From: CAMCXT01 sp046302715
Lineage (GTDB): Bacteria > Bacteroidota > Bacteroidia > M30B66
Reading direction: 5' to 3'
NCBI GenBank assembly: GCA_046302715.1
Contig: JBKCHQ010000012.1
Span: 1-19,354 of the forward strand
Length of the DNA: 19,354 nt
Translations under genes and position numbers: made by a program
The notes under the pieces: model-generated
Databases searched by the model: none
Told to the model about the DNA's origin: nothing
The model's input: the letters and a program-made list of their open reading frames with translations, nothing else
Shown here: in pieces, positions 16,857 through 19,354 of the stretch
Numbering within the stretch: position 1 is the stretch's first letter
Layout of the letters: each line of letters opens with the position of its first letter

Positions 16857-17444
16857 ATGAAGTATTTTTTAATTGGGTTAATGGTGTTACTCACCATCCA
16901 TATAGTTGATGCTCAAGACACCATTTATTTAAAAAATAAAGACACGATAACGGCCCGCGTTGCCGAAATTGACGCCTATTTTATAAGCTATTCCCTTAAT
17001 AATATCGACAGTATTATTCTGCTATTGCCCAAGCACGAGGTGGCTCGTATTGTTTATGCAAATGGTACGGCTGATGTTTTTTTAGAAAACGAGGTCCCTG
17101 TCGAAAGTTTCGATTTTTATGGTTTAGGCTATTCAGATGCCGAACGGTACTATAATAGTAAGCCCGATTTTGCAAAAGGAGTGATTGATGGGGTGCTTAC
17201 GTATGTATTTTATTCAGGTATTGTGCTGGTAATTATTGATTATCGTAAAGAGCCTCGAGCCGACTACCCTAAAGATTTGGGTTTTACGAATACTAATGAG
17301 CAAAACAAGGAATATAGACGCGGCTATACCGATGGGGCTCGCCGCTTAAAAAACCGCAAATTAGTGGGCGGCTATTTTATCGGCTTACTTGCGATGCCTA
17401 TAGTGTTAACCGGTATTTTGGTTGGGGTAGCAGCAGGTATGTAA
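16857..17444 (+). CDS. Small exported or membrane protein, unknown function
   Basis: The 195-residue product has a signal peptide (YFLIGLMVLLTIHIVDA, cleavage likely before Gln20). Residues 20-78 match a pattern I recall from many Bacteroidota hypothetical proteins: DTIYLKNKDTITARVAEID, then LLPKHEVARIVYANGTADVF; this is a short beta domain just after the signal. Two hydrophobic segments follow, at about 104-127 and 168-194, with a basic, Tyr-rich stretch between them (EYRRGYTDGARRLKNRK). The chain ends in the membrane with a Gly/Val-rich helix. It has no close partner: a decayed region lies upstream, and the converging minus-strand operon ends downstream. Function is unknown; reality of the gene is well supported by its signal peptide and organisation. 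Confidence 0.8.
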   Translation: MKYFLIGLMVLLTIHIVDAQDTIYLKNKDTITARVAEIDAYFISYSLNNIDSIILLLPKHEVARIVYANGTADVFLENEVPVESFDFYGLGYSDAERYYNSKPDFAKGVIDGVLTYVFYSGIVLVIIDYRKEPRADYPKDLGFTNTNEQNKEYRRGYTDGARRLKNRKLVGGYFIGLLAMPIVLTGILVGVAAGM

Positions 17445-17490
17445 GAAGTGTAGCTGTTTATTATGCAGTTAAATGCAATTACAACCTAAT

Positions 17491-17522
17491 AAAAAAGGGG
17501 CGTTCATTATTGAACACCCCTT
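17491..17522 (-). terminator. Strong rho-independent terminator for the minus-strand operon
   Basis: Inverted repeat AAGGGG-C-GTTCA, loop TTAT, TGAAC-A-CCCCTT (17495-17522). Read on the minus strand the odd pair becomes a U-G wobble, giving an unbroken 12-pair stem followed by six U (complement of 17491-17496), a classic terminator. On the plus strand it has a C-A mismatch and no U-tract, but may still help end the gene at 16857-17444. It lies 22 bases after the stop of the barrel pseudogene, showing that the pseudogene was the last gene of a minus-strand transcript. Confidence 0.8.
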
Positions 17523-17543
17523 ATAATCAAAAAGTTAACTTAA

Positions 17544-17885
17544 TTAACGAAAGCAATATGAAACCCCAATACCAGTGCTGCTACCCAAATAAGAGGTAAG
17601 ACGATAATCGGCTCTTATGGCAAATTTCTCAGCTACTATATATTAAGCTCCAAAGCCAAACATCAAACCAAAATCATCGGTGAAATCGACATAGCCGGCT
17701 TCGGTAGGCAATGCATACCCTAAAGTAAAATGAACGCGTCTCGTATTCAATGTCTTGGTAATTTAAATCAGAATCCTCCTAATTGGTATTAGGTAAATCG
17801 ACTGAGTAGGCTATTGGACCGCATAGTGTAAATGGCAAAACTTTTTCAATCCCGTAAAAACACTCGATTTTTAGTCTTGCCTCGT
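17544..17885 (-). pseudogene. Decayed outer-membrane beta-barrel protein, 5'-truncated
   Basis: On the minus strand the region reads as a barrel in pieces. The last piece, ending at TAA 17544-17546, gives TRRVHFTLGYALPTEAGYV, then DDFGLMFGFGA, a stop (TAA at 17643-17645), then in the same frame YIVAEKFAIRADYRLTSYLG and GIGVSYCFR. This is the typical C-terminal end of a Bacteroidota barrel. The in-frame TAA sits where a Glu codon would fit. Further upstream a second frame gives YEARLKIECFYGIEKVLPF, then TLCGPIAYSVDLPNTN before a TAG at 17779-17781. At least one frame change and two stops separate the parts. The N-terminal half and signal peptide are missing, replaced by the end of the membrane protein gene. 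Decay is well supported; the original function is unknown. Confidence 0.75.
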
Positions 17886-17890
17886 AAATA

Positions 17891-18544
17891 CTATAATTCC
17901 TTTGTTTGAACTGCTCGTTTTTTGCTCGTGAAATAGGCGATTAAAAACGAAATTGTTATGAGAACATCTTGAATATATGCAACCGCGTAATGCAACAAAC
18001 TCAACTTCTTTGATAATTCGACACTAATTCCCCAAGTAATCTCATTTACGAAAGCAGTGAATATTAAGTCGCCCAACAAATAAAAAATAATTGCCCAACG
18101 AAGCAGCTGGTCGGCGAGGGGAGTTGGTCTGTTAAGTATTAAGTATAAAATAAATATGCTTAAAAATATGTGGATAATACTTATTATCTCACTCTGTTGG
18201 TTCAAATCGCGTACTACAATCCAATGAAGCGGAATACAGCATAATAGCAGAAGAGCCAAAACTCTAAAAAAGCTCTTGTACGTATACTTCCCCAATTCAT
18301 AATCAACATATAATTTATAAATCAAATAGAAAAAAAATTCTCCAATCGAATATACAGGTATAGAATACATTCCATTTATTACTCTGATGGAGGCCCAAAT
18401 TCCAAAAATGGCCACTATTATATATCGTAAATAAATAATTCTTTGACCGACAGAAAGATGCCGAAAAACCATACTGCCCAAAATGAGAATTACTATCACC
18501 GAAGTATGGCGGAGAATTAATTCAATGATGATAGGAACATCCAT
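17891..18544 (-). CDS. Seven-helix integral membrane protein, unknown function
   Basis: The 217-residue product is almost all hydrophobic, with about seven membrane helices at residues 5-27, 37-58, 62-80, 92-111, 118-137, 146-167 and 183-205, and a basic C-terminal tail (TSKKRAVQTKEL). No signal peptide, catalytic or transporter motif is recognised. Its layout (a YSIGEFFFYLIYKLY helix, later FYLLGDLIF, and a last helix of the HYAVAYIQDVLITISF type) recalls the seven-helix sensor-like membrane module found in Bacteroidota, alone or before histidine kinases; this is a recollection and not a firm assignment. It starts two bases after the stop of the upstream unknown gene, so the two are one transcript. 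Its end abuts the barrel pseudogene with no spacer, which could mean a deletion joined them. Confidence 0.75.
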   Translation of the reverse strand: MDVPIIIELILRHTSVIVILILGSMVFRHLSVGQRIIYLRYIIVAIFGIWASIRVINGMYSIPVYSIGEFFFYLIYKLYVDYELGKYTYKSFFRVLALLLLCCIPLHWIVVRDLNQQSEIISIIHIFLSIFILYLILNRPTPLADQLLRWAIIFYLLGDLIFTAFVNEITWGISVELSKKLSLLHYAVAYIQDVLITISFLIAYFTSKKRAVQTKEL

Positions 18545-18546
18545 TT

Positions 18547-19323
18547 TTACGGAATAGCCAAACGATTATTTACAGTTACCAATTTTTTGCAATTAGGCGG
18601 GCACAAAAAATAATTATTAAGTGCATTATTGGTGAATGCTCCATTCCCTTGGCCATTTCCTTGTGTGGTGCCCGGAGTGTAAACTCCTGTTGCAAAGGTA
18701 TGCACAATATTGCCATCAAATTCTTCGGCGCAGCTCAACATGTAGAAATAATCGGGCGCCTGATTGTTGTTTTTATTATCCTCGGCCAAGGCAACAAATG
18801 CAGGTAAATTCGATAGCGCAGAGGTGGTATCGATGGCCGAATCAAACACATCGAAGTTTGTTCCACTGCCGTCGTGCGAAATTAAAATTTCATCTAAATA
18901 ACGCTGATAATCATCTTCAGCAGTGGATAAATTTGTGCCGGTTAAGAGAACAAAATCATCGTTCTGAACCCAGTAACAATTTGTATTCTGAAACATCAGT
19001 TCTGGATCGGCATTGGTGTCGCTTTCAAAAATTCGATAACTTCCGAATGCATCTATTTCTTCGAGCACGGTGGGTACATAAACAAAACGCATTGTATTAT
19101 TGCCACGTAGCGTTGGAATGATGCGCATACCCTTAATATATTCAGTGCCCTGAGGACTTAAATCATCCAATAAATCAATTAGATTTTGTCGGCCAATTCG
19201 TTCGTAAATGTATCCTTGGAAGGTGGCGCTCGTAGTCTTGAAAAAGCGCACAAAATCAGTACCCAGCGTATTAAATTCGGCAAGTGTAATCGCTAGGTTG
19301 GACGGATTAAGTGTAAATGCCAT
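18547..19323 (-). CDS. Soluble protein of unknown function
   Basis: The 258-residue product starts at the minus-strand ATG 19323. No signal peptide or membrane helix is seen, so it is probably cytoplasmic. The N-terminal half is mixed helix and strand with an FQGYIYERIGRQNLIDLLDD segment. The middle is acidic (YQRYLDEILISHDGSG, AEDNKNNNQAPDYFYML). The C-terminal part has a Gly/Asn-rich run (GTTQGNGQGNGAFTNN) and a closing cysteine pair (LCPPNCKKL). I do not recognise the family. It is the first gene of the minus-strand operon with the seven-helix membrane protein, and formerly the barrel, so a link to the membrane is possible. Any promoter lies in or beyond the last 31 bases of the window, where no clear -7 element is visible. 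Confidence 0.75.
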   Translation of the reverse strand: MAFTLNPSNLAITLAEFNTLGTDFVRFFKTTSATFQGYIYERIGRQNLIDLLDDLSPQGTEYIKGMRIIPTLRGNNTMRFVYVPTVLEEIDAFGSYRIFESDTNADPELMFQNTNCYWVQNDDFVLLTGTNLSTAEDDYQRYLDEILISHDGSGTNFDVFDSAIDTTSALSNLPAFVALAEDNKNNNQAPDYFYMLSCAEEFDGNIVHTFATGVYTPGTTQGNGQGNGAFTNNALNNYFLCPPNCKKLVTVNNRLAIP

Positions 19324-19354
19324 AATTATTTTGTCAATTTCAATTTTGCAGCAA

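Noticed and set aside
18636..19121. Plus-strand 161-codon ORF opposite the 258-aa gene
   Set aside because: Composition rich in His, Arg, Gln and Cys, typical of an antisense shadow; the minus-strand gene has operon spacing with its neighbour.
1..19354. CRISPR arrays, tRNA or rRNA genes, insertion sequences
   Set aside because: No repeat-spacer arrays, cloverleaf structures, rRNA-like stretches or transposase sequences were seen on reading both strands.

Overview
The window is from a member of the Bacteroidota. Evidence for this is the UvrA sequence type, exported proteins with short signal peptides cleaved before Gln, translation starts that mostly lack a Shine-Dalgarno sequence, -7 promoter elements close to TAnnTTTG, and a TANFOR-type domain. 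The genus cannot be named from the sequence. All functional calls rest on reading the sequence and on recalled family knowledge; no database search was run.

Left part (1-3602): an ECF sigma factor gene on the minus strand runs off the left edge and is divergent from uvrA, which encodes the DNA-damage recognition ATPase of nucleotide excision repair.

Centre (3603-16311): a plus-strand block of cell-envelope genes. It contains a small outer-membrane barrel-like protein, a lipoprotein with a probable right-handed beta-helix, and a tight three-gene operon. The operon encodes a 564-aa outer-membrane barrel, a 2245-aa exported protein beginning with a TANFOR-like domain, and a 689-aa exported protein with about five fibronectin type III-like modules; the gaps are 5 and 3 bp. 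The first two genes each follow an array of short direct repeats spaced exactly 21 bp (two copies, then three). A CACATTT promoter-like element lies 40 or 41 bp downstream of the last repeat in both cases. This layout resembles LytTR-type response-regulator sites and suggests shared control, possibly extending into the giant-protein operon.

Right part (16312-19354): a decaying region. A promoter-like element precedes a short secretion-signal ORF that looks frame-broken. Then come a plus-strand gene for a small exported or membrane protein and a strong terminator for minus-strand transcripts. A minus-strand outer-membrane barrel pseudogene follows, with frame changes and stop codons. A minus-strand pair completes the region: a soluble unknown protein and, 2 bp downstream, a seven-helix membrane protein. 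The terminator and pseudogene suggest this minus-strand operon once had three genes.

The best candidates for something undescribed are the barrel/TANFOR-giant/FnIII operon and the phased-repeat regulon upstream of it.
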